From Citrus sinensis (taxonomy: Eukaryota; Streptophyta; Magnoliopsida; Sapindales; Rutaceae): a stretch of DNA of 64,000 nucleotides. Made by a program: the position numbers and the translations under genes. This document shows positions 37,963 through 49,259 of this stretch, one piece after another. Under the pieces are notes generated by a model that did not search any database, had not been told where the DNA came from, and saw only the letters and a list, made by a program, of their open reading frames with translations. The stretch lies in contig NC_068559.1 of assembly GCF_022201045.2 (NCBI RefSeq), positions 124,001 to 188,000 of the forward strand, in the 5' to 3' direction. Every line of letters begins with the position of its first letter. The stretch's first letter is position 1.

Positions 37963-38689
37963 ATATTTTTCCATTTTGGTTTCTGCTTGTAGTGGTCTAC
38001 TTGAAACGAGATTTGGTTCTGGGGTTTAAGTTATGGATCTAATTCAGCAGCAAAGAATTTGAGGGAAAATTTTTAGAATAAAATCAGAGAAATGCATGCA
38101 TGTTTTTATTTTGAAAAAACATTATATGGAACCTCTTTTTTCCAGTCAAATTATTGGAGTTTGGATCATTCAGACTCACTGAGGAAGTCATGAGTTGAAT
38201 TGGTTCTGTCTGTAATTCATGATTTTTTGGTTCTTTCTGTAATTTATGATTTTATGTACCATACTTAGGTTATTTTGTTATATAGTGATCATTTTACAGG
38301 TCTCTAAAGCATAGGTTGGGGTGAATTGGATCGTTTTAAAATTTTCCCTTTCTCAAAGAGTGATTAAAATTGTCATGCTGGCAACAATTTCTGGCTTTGG
38401 CATTCATATAGAGTTTATATGAGTGAAATGCTTTATTTCAACCTTTGTTTTTGTGGCTGTATGTTTGATAATATTCCTTATGTGTTAGCTCCATTAAACA
38501 AGTGGATTTGAGGAACCCCATTATTATAAATTTATTCCAAATCGCTCAAACCACCATTAAGATTACACTGACACACGGTTACCTTTTGGACTAATAACAG
38601 TGAAGTGGAACCAGGGGATGCTCTTTTGTGTTTGATGAGCACACTTCTGTCTGTTTCATGAGTTATCATTTTCGTGCGTTGTGTGAAAT
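37151..38689 (+). promoter_or_regulatory. 5' UTR and leader intron of the TRP gene
   Basis: A GA-rich leader (37207-37260) ends at a strong donor TTACAG|GTAAGT at 37317. An acceptor candidate TTTTACAG ends at about 38299, and the ATG is at 38690. The intron is T-rich and contains an interrupted (TA)n run at 37919-37966. Confidence 0.5.
37919..37966. repeat. Interrupted (TA)n microsatellite in leader intron
   Basis: TA dinucleotide run of about 48 bp with a single TTTA interruption, in the leader intron of the TRP gene. Confidence 0.9.
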
Positions 38690-41600
38690 ATGAAGTCAAA
38701 GAAGAGGCTTGATTCTGGACTCAAAGGTTTCCACGTTGCCACTATTCCTAAGGCTCCTCGATCAATCAGGGTATATATCACCTAAGGTCTAGGGCTTTCT
38801 TCATTTTTATTAGTGTTTTATGCTGAAAACTGTTTTAACTCTTTTATTTTTGGCTATTTTGGTTCTAGCAGAAGGCCCAACTGAAGAAGCCAGATGAGGA
38901 CATCTGTGCATTCGAATTACTGGCTTCCTTAGCTAAAAAGCTACTGCAGGAGAGTGAAAGTTCTTCTGCTTCTAGTAATGCATCTGGAAATGATCATGTC
39001 ACCATTGTTAAAGATGCTGTTAAAGACGGTCATCATTATGAATGTAAACCATTGAAAATAGAGTATCTTGATCAGGGAACCTCTGAGGTGAGTGCTGTTG
39101 TCTCAGAGTCGGCGTCACAAATTTGTAATCAGAAGTGCTCAGTGAATGAATTTCCACTTGTTGAAGATGATGAAATCTTGGAACGAACTTCAAAAACCAT
39201 GGATTCTGGTTTCTCAGGAAAAAATGCTGGTGATTTGAAATCTGCTATTTTCAATAGCATTAGTGCAAATGAGAATAGACCAAGCAAAGTGGAGCTGGAG
39301 GGTGGTTACCCTAATGTTGGGGAGTCATGTTATAATGGCATGCAAAATAAATTTGAAGAAGGGTTAGAGACTAAGGGTCTGGAGTCTGGAGATCCAACAG
39401 AATTGTGTGTAACATATGCGGCATTGGTCAATTCTGAAAAAGATGTCAAATTGCCATCTTGCAGGGATCCTGTTCCTTTTGCTTCATTTTCAAGGCAGAG
39501 GAATGATGTTAAATTAGGTGTTAGAGATGATGACGATAATTTAGTTAGGAACACTAAATCTAGCAACGTGTCGAAAGTTTATAGGCCTATGTCACGTATT
39601 GGAGACCGAAGACTAAGGAAATTGCTGACTTCAAGATACTGGAAAGTAGCTCCGACATTGAAGGATTTTGAACTTTCTAGAGCTGGTGAGCAGGATCAAT
39701 GGCTTGAGTTTACTGTTTGTTACATCTTTTGTTGTGCATGGGTGTGCACATGTGTTCTGCACATGTAATTAAAATATATTTGCTGGTTCTTATTCAAAAG
39801 CTCATTTTCTTCTATTGAAAAATTTCTTTCTATACATTTTAGATGGTGGAACAAAACCTCCACATCGCAAGAGAAAAAAATGTCACAACCTAGAGAGATG
39901 CCAGCATGATGCTTTTTATAAAAGGAGGAAATTTCACAACCGAAGCTTGTTGGAGACTTTTGACGGTAGTTTTAGTTGTGAAAGTGTTACGAATTCACCT
40001 GAGAAAGGTAGGAAAGGGAACAAAATGTTGCAAGGAGGTCCGTCCTTACTCATTATGCTCTTTCCCTCAGGGTTTCTGTTGTTTTCACTAAATATCTACA
40101 ATTATTCTGTGCAGCAAATGGGGTGGCATCTTCAGCTGGAGGTCATCAAGCATCCCTCCACTCCAAGGATTCTAATGGTATGAGACTAGAGCGTTTGACA
40201 GATTCGTTAGGAGCATTTTTGTCTGTGCTTCATTGCGTTTTGCCATATAGCAGTTCTCACGTGTGATGTATTCTCTTGAACAGTGAAGTTCAGCATTAAA
40301 TCTTTTAGAGTTCCAGAGACATTTATTGAGATCTCAGAAACTGCTACTGTGGCTTCTCTGAAGGTATTAAAAGAGGCAATACTTCTTTTCATTTTGATGC
40401 TCATTTCTGAGATGTCTAATCCAAGATTGATGCTTCTGCAGAACTGTATTAATTTTTTCTTTTCTTAGAGATCTTTTATATTATTATGCTTGAACTTGCT
40501 GAGATTTTAATTAGCAGGATGGGAAAGTTCTTATATTGATGACTGACATACCGTTTTCATATTAATTGTTCTTGTCATTAGATATTGGCTACATTTACAT
40601 TAGCTTTGTAATGGGAAACTAATTGGCATCTAATCCTGAATTGTAGTATTTCTGCATTAACTTGCAGCTTGTTAGTGAACTGGGGTCGCTAATATTATTT
40701 CATTTGTCCTTTGTTAATTCTTGTAGAGAACAGTAATGGATATGGTGACTGCTATACTTGGTGGTGGAATACGTGTCGGGGTACTCCTTAATGGGAAGAA
40801 GATTAGAGATGACAATAGGACCTTGTCACAATCTGGTATTTCTTCTGAAGACAATATGGATTCTTTGGGTTTCACTTTAGAGCCCAGTTCTGTGCTAGCC
40901 CCCTCACCTGTATGCTCTGAAGACCCTCCACTTATGTTACCATCCAGCACACCCCCACTTGTACAAAGGTAATTCTGATTTTCCTTTCAAAGATCCTGCC
41001 ACTGTAGTAGAATTTGTTAGCTTCTGAGTCATTTGTTACTTAGTTGATGAATATGTTTTATTTACAGGTCGCCAGCGACTCCTGCTGTGGATTCAGGCAT
41101 TCCTAATTCATTATCTGACCCTTCTCCAATTACTAATCTGACCAACCGTGTAGAAAGTAACCATGAAGCTATGACCTCCCATACTGTATTAACTGACACA
41201 ACTTCACCAGATTCCAGAGCTCTGGTTCCGGTTCCAGCAACGGATGTTGATGCCCTGGCTGTGGTTCCTGTGAACCAGAAAATTAGGCGATCTGACATTG
41301 CACAGCGCCGAACTAGGAGACCATTTTCTGTAGCGGAAGTAGAAGCTTTGGTGCAGGCTGTTGAGGAACTTGGAACTGGAAGGTGTGATCTTCTATGCCT
41401 GTTTTCTGATTCCCATCATTTTCTCCAATCATGGGATGTTTGGAATTAAATGATTGAAACTCATATTGCAGGTGGCGCGACGTTAAATTGCGTTCTTTTG
41501 AGCATGCAGATCACCGAACCTATGTGGACTTAAAGGTTAGATAACTTTCAGTCTTTCACATTAACATTGATTAATTGTGTGGGAAAACATCTATATGATT

Positions 41601-41861
41601 TCTTTGGTGAGCCTTGAAAATCCTTGCAATATTATCTGTTTGCGGGGTCTTGTACAGGATAAATGGAAAACATTGGTTCATACGGCAAGTATTTCTCCTC
41701 AGCAGAGAAGGGGAGAGCCGGTGCCGCAAGAGCTTCTGGACAGAGTGTTGGCTGCCCACGCTTACTGGTCACAGCATCAAGCTAAACAACAGGGCAAGAA
41801 TCAGCCTGGAACACTGAAACTCGAGGCCCAGGCAGATCGAATTGGAGTGCCTGGTATGTAA
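38690..41861 (+). CDS. Telomere repeat-binding protein (TRP1-like, Ub-like plus Myb)
   Basis: Nine coding exons: 38690-38770, 38869-39685, 39843-40007, 40115-40177, 40284-40363, 40727-40968, 41068-41382, 41472-41535, 41658-41861. They sum to 2031 nt (676 aa), close to plant TRP1/TRFL family-1 proteins. The N-terminus reads MKSKKRLDSGLKGFHVATIP. A central ubiquitin-like domain spans exons 5-6 (VKFSIKSFRVPETFIEISET ... VGVLLNGKKIRDDNRTL). The C-terminal Myb/SANT domain spans exons 7-9 (RRTRRPFSVAEVEALVQAVE, WRDVKLRSFEHADHRTYVDL, KDKWKTLVHTA) with the plant-specific fourth helix (PQELLDRVLAAHAYWSQHQA). Family-1 members bind double-stranded TTTAGGG repeats and act in telomere length control. Exon 2 has a tandem TAGCAG acceptor, so one Gln is optional. 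All phases agree. Confidence 0.93.
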
Positions 41862-42634
41862 AGAGAAAGGTAAAATTGTTGACGTGACAGGAAGGAAGGA
41901 AAGGAGGAAAAAAAAAATGTACAAAAATTATTCTCGAAATTGATGTAATATTCTCAACACTCACTCACACAATTCATGGCTGGCTTTCGAGTGGAGAAAG
42001 ATCGGCAATTGTAAATGATTCGATGTAATAAGTTGATTTCTAACAAAATGTGCATACTGTTAATTTTTCATTGATTGATTGAATTTGTGTAAATTCATAT
42101 TTGTTGAACTTGGAAGGAAATGTGGATGTAAAGAGCTAATTTAATTTTTCACACTCGTTGATGACCGGCGTGTGTTTATGTTTCTTTCATTGTTGATGCA
42201 TATTACTTGGAGGTTGATGTTGAAGAAGAATCAAGTGAAGCGATGATTGCATGTACGTGCAACGATGCATCAAGTGAGTCCTGTAGTTGGTTCAAATCAG
42301 CAAATTACCTGCGCACCCAAACACAACGAATCAATTTGAGCATGCAACGGAGTTTTATTAGTGGTTGCACCGTACACATCCAAACACAATGAAACGAATC
42401 AACTGAGGAAGGATTTTGATTCTTCAATTATGTTTTAAGAGACAAGTTTAATAAAATGATTTTTTTTAATACAAGTCAAATCAAATTATTTACTTTACTA
42501 ATTATTAGTTCCCAGCACGTCAAGTCAAATCAAACTAAGCATGCATGTGGTATACGGTAAGTGATTGTTGGAAGAAAAATCAAAGTCAAAATAGTGTTTG
42601 TTGGCCGCAACCTCTTTCCAACGGAGAAGTCTAT
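41862..42634. other. TRP 3' UTR and spacer
   Basis: The first 250 bp probably hold the TRP 3' UTR (a poly-A-like AAAAAAAAATG at about 41909, and TTTAATAAAATG at 42447 further on). No other gene is seen. Confidence 0.45.
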
Positions 42635-42763
42635 GTTACAGATTCTGTAACATACATCCCCCACTCCATGCACTCCACGTGTCCCTGCATGTGGAAACAA
42701 AGCAACCAAAATGGCACCCTTGGGGGCTGGCTAACCTGGTCTGTATGTTACAGAATCTGTACC
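42635..42763. mobile_element. 129-bp foldback element
   Basis: GTTACAGATTCTGTAACATA (from 42635) and GTATGTTACAGAATCTGTAC (from 42743) are 21-bp terminal inverted repeats matching at 20 of 21 positions. Each end is itself near-palindromic around GTTACAGA-N-TCTGTAAC. No target duplication was identified. It is a very short MITE or a foldback regulatory structure. Confidence 0.65.
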
Positions 42764-43826
42764 GTAGCCAGCTCCCTTTCCCAACTACAATTAACATCAC
42801 CAGTCGCATCGCTTTATCGCCTTATCGTACGGCCGTATCTGGTGAATTGTGGGTGGTTTGTTTTATGATCAGGCAAACAAAACTCACAATAAGTTAGCCC
42901 ACTTGCTCCGCTTTTCATTTTGTTTGTTGTTTTACGCTAACGCTACAGCCTACACGTGGTCATACGTTCGTGCGCGCAGAATTGCAGCACACCACGTGCA
43001 ATTCTTTTCGTTAGCTATAGAGATATGCCGATGATCTGAATTGTCGTTAGTTACAAAGGTGGGTTGGGCTTCAAATTGGGCCTGGACCTGATCTCAGTCT
43101 TCCTACAAGTTTTAGAAAATTTTAAATACAATTTTAACGTAAACGTAGGGTCAATTTATAAAATTACTAAAGAGAGGAAGTGAGATTTTTTGGTCAACGA
43201 GTCCCAATTTTTGCCTCTTTTTGAACATTTCAAAGTTTCTAGCAATAACGCTCAACATATTTCATAGAAAAAGCAATGCAATAAGTCAAATAGATATACT
43301 TGATATTAATGTATTGGATCGTGGATCCTATCAAAACTCTTAAATTAAGTGTCTTATCTTCATTGACAAAACATTATTCAAAATTATATTGAATTCGTAA
43401 GAGGGATTGCATAATCCAAGTCCCCTTCATTCCATATAAAGAATATGCACGTCTCTTTCATTTTCATGAAACATCGAGAACAACGCATAATCTCTTATTC
43501 GAAAGAGATAAGAGATAGCATTTTAGATTTAGACAATAACGTTCACACCCGTTTAACGCAATCAACACATTGTCTACTGCAATGAACAACATGATAAACA
43601 TTATCTTATCTAGACACATTTCTTTTTTCAAAATCTTTTTCTTTCCCCTAAACAAAAACAACCAAAGAAACGGAAGAAGCATATAAATTTTGGGCTACTT
43701 TTTTAAATTGAAGCATAAACCTTAATTTTGGGTTAGTTTTATAAATTTTTCTGGTGATTGATAAAGAGTTAGAGGCCACTTGTAATTATATTTATGTGCA
43801 ATTCCTCACAGAGAAGACGGTCCGCA
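42764..43826. other. Intergenic spacer
   Basis: No gene is seen. It contains CACGTGG/CCACGTG-type motifs near 42953 and 42993 and otherwise AT-rich DNA. Confidence 0.45.
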
Positions 43827-44312
43827 ATGAGGGATGGTAAAATTTGGGGCCGGGTCTGGATTTGGTCTTTCTGATTCTGGACCCGAATGATAATACCAGA
43901 CCTAAATAAAAACCTAAATTTTTTTAACTTTGATTCTGATATTAATTCAACTTGAAAAAATTTGAGTTCCCAAATTACAGGTTTTAAATCCAGATAATTG
44001 TGTGAGGGCCAATTTTATGGAGTAAAGATGTATATGTTTAAAGTATAAACAATATGCAAATTAAATCAAACTAAAAAATCAAATAACTTATCTAGGTTAA
44101 ACCCAAATAATTGTTTAAAAAATTTATAGTCCGGGCCCATATATGAAATTTCAAGTTCAGCTGAACTCGAAACGGGACCTAAATATATCTGTTTTTATGA
44201 AAGTAGTGTTGGATTTTGCATAATTAACACATTAGATAAGGGTTGAACTCGGACGGAGCGTGTGAGTTTATCCAGATCTGGACCGAATCCGGATTTTTAT
44301 GCTATCCCTCAT
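43827..44312. mobile_element. TIR element, about 0.49 kb
   Basis: Both ends begin ATGAGGGAT when read inward. They continue with GGTAAAATTTGG...GGGTCTGGATTTGG on the left and AGCATAAAAATCCGGATTCG on the right (opposite strand). The inverted ends are imperfect over about 40 bp. No target duplication and no coding frame were found. Confidence 0.55.
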
Positions 44313-44517
44313 TATGAATATGTAATCGAAACAAAACGGCAAGTGATCACAAACATCACTGCATAATCAATTGAACATTGCACATTCATTAAATATTTTC
44401 CTTCTTACGTCATAAATTTTGTCCGCGCATGACTGTGAAAAATGGCAAAAAATGTGAAGGTGATGGTTAACAGTGGCAAAAATTCGGCCATGATATATGT
44501 TTCTGCCTGCAGAATGG

Positions 44518-46820
44518 ATATTTTCTCTTTAAAGGAAAAGTAGTTAGTTCTCAAGAATTAGCCAAAGCAGTCCAAGGGAAGAGAAGTACTTGACATAGCA
44601 TTTTTTTAAGTTACTTTATGGGTTTTCTTATTGTTTGGGGGATGTACCTCGACAAGACCGGCCATGATGAGGAGATACCTGGTAGCAGGATTTCGCGAAC
44701 AGATATATTCCGCAAAAGTCTGGTAGCAGGGGAATACGAGCAGGAATATTCCTGCTCGTTCACGAGTGTACCATCCACGGGACCACAACGGGAGCTGGCC
44801 TCCTACCAGGAGTGTAAAACTATTCCTACTAGAGGTCGAGGTGAGTAGACCCGGTCAATGACGGTTGGCAAGACTTACGTGCACTCCTACCCGAGAATCA
44901 AGGCACGAAGTTCATCCAGCCACGACTACGATAACGGAGCGTCCACTTCCGAGAGTTGGGGGGAGGTAATGGACGTGGGTTGTGGAAGGCCGGGATCCAG
45001 AGAGAGCCTATAAAAAAGTAGCCAACGAAGGTAAAAGGGTTAGATTTTTTTATATTAAAACTAAGACAAAAAAGAGCTCTTGATTGAGAGATTGAAAACG
45101 AGCCATAAGATTAGTGGCCGATTTTCCCAGGAAAGCGAAACCTATGTTTCTGACTTGAGCGTTGGAGGGTTTACGCCAGAAAAACACCCGGCGTGCTCTG
45201 ACTTGTCTCTGTGTACGCAGAAATCTATGGAGAAGAGGTCTTGCAAGAAGGGATCCTGGTCATGGTAGAACTAGTTGAGAAGAGATCCTGGTCGCGGATG
45301 AGCAGAAAACCAGAATCTCGCATCAATATTTTGGCGCCGTCTGTGGGGACTGATCAAAAAGCTTCTGTTGATAGAAAGAAAAGGAGTAAAGCAAGTGAAG
45401 AAACAATGGATGTAGGAGGAAGTAGTGCACAAGGAGGTGACTTGAGACTTAACGAGTCTGTGACGTTGAGGGAGATAGCCAATGAAGCACGGGAAAAAGC
45501 CATGTATGATCGGATGGAACGGATGGAAAAGCAAATGGAGACCCTGACAACCATCCTACACGAAATGAGGAGTGAACGAAGGGGAGCTCGTGAGGAAGAG
45601 GTGAGAAGTGGCGGAATGACACCAGGGCACGATAATATGATGAGAGGTCGGACCACCAGAAGATTTAGTGGTGAGGGGGGTAATTCGTCTCTACGAGGGG
45701 AAAGCCATAGAGGAGAAGATCAATCCCCAGGGAGACATACCTTATATAATGATGATGGAGTGGCAAATGCAGAGGAAAGAGAACTCCGGCAACACCTGCA
45801 TGATGTTGAGCAAGAGCGAGATCAGGTTGCAGCACGTGACCCTGGTCGTGCTGAACAACTGGAAGAAAAAGTGCGCAGATTAGCGCAGATAATAGATGAC
45901 ATGCAAGGATGAAGCAGAGCACCAGGTTGGAGGATCATGCTGGACGGAGAATCCCCGCTCTCGACAGAAATCATGAGGGCAGTCATTCCGATGGATTTTC
46001 GCCTCCCAGACTTCAGATATTTGGGGCGAACTGATCATTGGTGCACATAGAGCGCTTTAACGACATAACTGGGGTGTAAGGATTATCCCAAGCCCAAAGA
46101 TGCGGAGTGTTCCCACTATCTCTAGAGGAACAAGTACGTGAGTGGTACAGGAAACTTCCTTGGGGGAGCGTTAAATCCCTCGAGCAGATGTGCCAAGAAT
46201 TTGCAGAGCAGTTTCGTGGGGCAATAGCACCGGAAGATGATATGATAGAGCTGACGAGCATGAAGCAGAGAGAGGAGGAAATCCTTCGGGAATTCATCAA
46301 AAGGTTCCACCGTGCTGTCCTCGACTTGGGAGCCTTCAACCATTCTCAGGCATTAATGAGATTGAAAGAAGGGGTGAAGATAGGACGGTTGTGGTACAAT
46401 TTGAGAAGCCCAGCTATTCAGACATATTCAGCCACTTACGAGCAGGCTAAGAGACACATAAAGATCGAGGAGGAAAATGCAGCAAGGATTAAGACAGACC
46501 AGCTAGAAGGGTTGAGAAGGAAAGAGAAGAGAGCCTTACTAGGAAGTGGGCCGATCAAGAGGAGGGACCCCCAAGCCTCAGGCAGCGGTATAGAAGGTCG
46601 GGTCACTGCTTATCAACCTCATCAGAGGCCACCACAATATCAATGCAGCAGAGCGCAACCTCCTCGTTCACCAGTCAGGGATTCTTGGAGAAGGCATGAC
46701 CCGACATATTTTCTCTTTAAAGGAAAAGTAATTAGTTCTCAAGAATCTGCCAAAGCAGTATAAGGGAAGAGAAGTACTTGACATAGCATTTTTTTAAGTT
46801 ACTTTATGGCTTTTCTTATT
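44518..46820 (+). mobile_element. Truncated Ty3/gypsy-type element with 115-bp flanking repeats
   Basis: A 5' LTR runs from about 44632 (TGTTTGGGGGATGTACC) to about 45324 and has a TATA-like CCTATAAAAAAG near 45007. It is followed directly by the primer-binding site TTGGCGCCGTCTGTGGGGAC (45331-45350) typical of plant gypsy elements. A broken gag follows, and the element stops at 46705 with no protease, reverse transcriptase, integrase or 3' LTR. The whole is bounded by a 115-bp direct repeat (44518-44632 and 46706-46820) that is about 95% identical by eye. The repeat looks like duplicated target DNA rather than LTR. Confidence 0.8.
45406..46763 (+). pseudogene. Gypsy-type gag, broken
   Basis: The first frame starts at ATG 45406 (MDVGGSSAQGG...) and stops at 45912; it is rich in coiled coil. 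The capsid-like part resumes out of frame and reads VFPLSLEEQVREWYRKLPWG, SLEQMCQEFAEQF and EEEILREFIKRFHRAVLDLG up to 46763, the retrotransposon gag (UBN2/Retrotrans_gag) pattern. At least one frame break lies between 45912 and 46107. The frame's last 19 codons are encoded by the right-hand 115-bp repeat rather than by gag. It is not functional. Confidence 0.8.
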
Positions 46821-48104
46821 AAAATTTATTGGCGGCATTAATAATTAATAAAATACTGTATACTTTTTTTAAAATTTTTTTTTAAAAAAAGTCAATTTCT
46901 TTGCGGTTACTCAATCTTTGCGTTTTGGTCTTTCTTCCCCGGCTCCTTTCCTATGCATTATTATTAGTCGCTGCAAGTCAGGTAATCAAGAGTATCGATA
47001 AGTGGAGTGTAGCAAGAAAACGAGAAGGAAAAATGAATCTTGTTGTTTAATTAATCAAAGAGTAATTAGTCAAGCTTATATTACTGACGCTGCAGCTAAT
47101 TCTGTCAACATCATTTCCTGAGCTGGCAGCTAGAGCTAGTTGCACTCAACAACACCTCCTACTATTAGAACCAGCTACGTGCAAACATATTGTATAATTC
47201 TGCTAATTAAGCTTCAATGTTAACAAGCATCCTCTGCATGCATCGCTTGGACTCCATATTTTACTTAAACATTTTTGTCCTTCTTATGTCCCTTCTAAAT
47301 GCTAACCCCATGAACAAAAATAAATTGATTATTAAAAGCTTAAAATGGCTACAGATATAGTGCAAAGTTCAATAGTAACACGCATTGTGCTTTGATGTGG
47401 ATGCAAGAAGAAACCATAATCATTATGCTCTCGGTTTTCTGCCGGAATTATTGAAGTAGGCCACTCGCGTGCATTGCATTTAGTTCAAATTTGATAAAAA
47501 TAAGAGGAAAAAAAAAGCATTGGTCATAAAAAGATTTAAGGGTTGAATCTCATTTGCACCAATCTCAAAGAAGATTATACTTATAGTTTGAGCATAATTA
47601 AGTATGTAGGGTTGCATTTATGGGTGATGAATATTCTAAATAAATCTATGACGTTTTATAAATAAACACACATGTTCTTTCTATTTAGATTGTAATGACC
47701 CATGATCAATCACATATAACTCTTTATAAAATTGATCTTACTGTCATGTAAATTTAAAAAAAAAAAAAAAAGAGATCATTTGTATGTTCGATAGTTTGAA
47801 ATAAATAACAGGGTTATTTGTATATTAAGTAAAACTTTATAGTGTTAAAAGATTTTTTTTCATGAATAAAATTAAAAAGATGTAAAAAAAGAAAAGAAGA
47901 AGGCGTGATTTTGTTGATGTTCTTGCCATAAATGTTTAAAATCACAAGAAATTGACTCTTGTACAAAGGACTAGATTATAAAGGAAAAGTTACAAGTTAA
48001 GACGCCAAGGAGTGCAAATTTCAGGGCAAGTTGAAATGTCGAAAGGATGCAATATAAAGGGGGGGGGGGGGGAAAACATTATAAAGAGTAAGTTGGTCTA
48101 GATA
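46821..48104. other. Intergenic spacer, no gene seen
   Basis: AT-rich DNA with a run of 14 G at about 48059-48072 and A runs near 47756-47770. No ORF, RNA gene or transposon ends were recognised. Confidence 0.45.
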
Positions 48105-48350
48105 GATCAATGGGCCTTTGGTCAAGTGGGAGAATTTTTATACTTACAATGTTGAGTGCAAGAATTCGAGCCTCCATAAAAATATTTATGGGGGTTATTT
48201 ATAATTTTCTCTCAATTATCAAATAATAGAGTGGAGTCAGTCTATCCGTCACGAAATGTGAGTGGAGTGGACATCCCTCGAATATTTGAGAGAGTTTAAA
48301 GAATTTGGGCAGTTCTTCAGAGTAGTACATGCTACGAAGAAAGTCCCAAT
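48105..48350 (+). mobile_element. Possible tRNA-derived SINE
   Basis: TTTGGTCAAGTGGG (48117-48130) resembles a pol III box A and AGAATTCGAGCCT (48161-48173) a box B, 45 bp apart, as in the tRNA-like head of plant SINEs. There is no clear tail or target duplication, so the limits are approximate. Confidence 0.3.
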
Positions 48351-48678
48351 TATAGAATCTATTTGTAAATATTAATTATAATACTTGATATAATATCAAT
48401 AATAGTAGTGTATAACAATATAAAAAAAAAGTTAGTCTGGATAGTAAAAGCCTTGACCAATAAACCCTCTGGTTTTTTTCATAATAATTATTATGTCTGT
48501 CTAATCATGCAAACCTCAGCCCACTTTTGCTTCACAAAAGGTCAGGGCAGGGCCGTGTGTGTGATAACAAAATTTATCGTTTATTATTCAATAATTTGAA
48601 ATCTTGTGTGGACATTGTATCCGACCAACTTACATGCAAACTTAACCTTTACATCTTAGATGATAGATTATACCTTAA

Positions 48679-48911
48679 GGGCATGTTTGGTTATGGTATA
48701 AGAGCTCCTCATTGTATTAGAATATTATTATACCATGTTTGGTACTTACATCACATAGTATTACAATGTGGTCAACTCCAAATTTTATGCGGTCAAACAC
48801 GCATAAACTAAACCCGAGGGGGAGGTCAGGTTTAAGCGGGTTTTGCAACTATTTCTGAGACCAAACGCACCTAAAAATTGCATTTGAACAATACGTGTAC
48901 CAAACGCACCA
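48679..48911. mobile_element. Tourist-like (PIF/Harbinger) MITE
   Basis: The left end GGGCATGTTTGGTTATGG and the right end (opposite strand) TGGTGCGTTTGGTACACG are inverted repeats. TAA trinucleotides sit immediately outside both ends (48676-48678 and 48912-48914), the target duplication type of PIF/Harbinger elements. At 233 bp it is in the usual size range, with no coding frame. Confidence 0.7.
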
Positions 48912-49259
48912 TAAGTGATTATCTAGCACCAAAATCAATGGTTGTGCTATAATATCATCCATGTATTATTTTATATTTACTTTACACATCATTATATCCA
49001 TTTAATTTTTATTATTTATTTATTTAAAACACAAAAAATATTATGTCAGTTATATATTAAATAAATAATATTATGATATATATACATTTATTTTAAAACT
49101 TACGATACAAATAATCGTTATATTATATATGTATTAATTAATTATATTACCTCTAATATATTCTAAAATTTATCGTAAAATCTACTGGTAAATAAAAAAA
49201 AATATTGATCGTATCTATTCAGGAACAAATTATTGGAGTGAAAAATAAAGATCTATCGG
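48912..49259. other. AT-rich spacer upstream of GRAS gene
   Basis: Very AT-rich with TATATA stretches. No gene or repeat boundary is seen. Confidence 0.45.

Noticed and set aside
46107-46763. Independent capsid gene
   Set aside because: The frame opens with GTG inside a decayed gag and ends in duplicated flank DNA; it is part of a broken retrotransposon.
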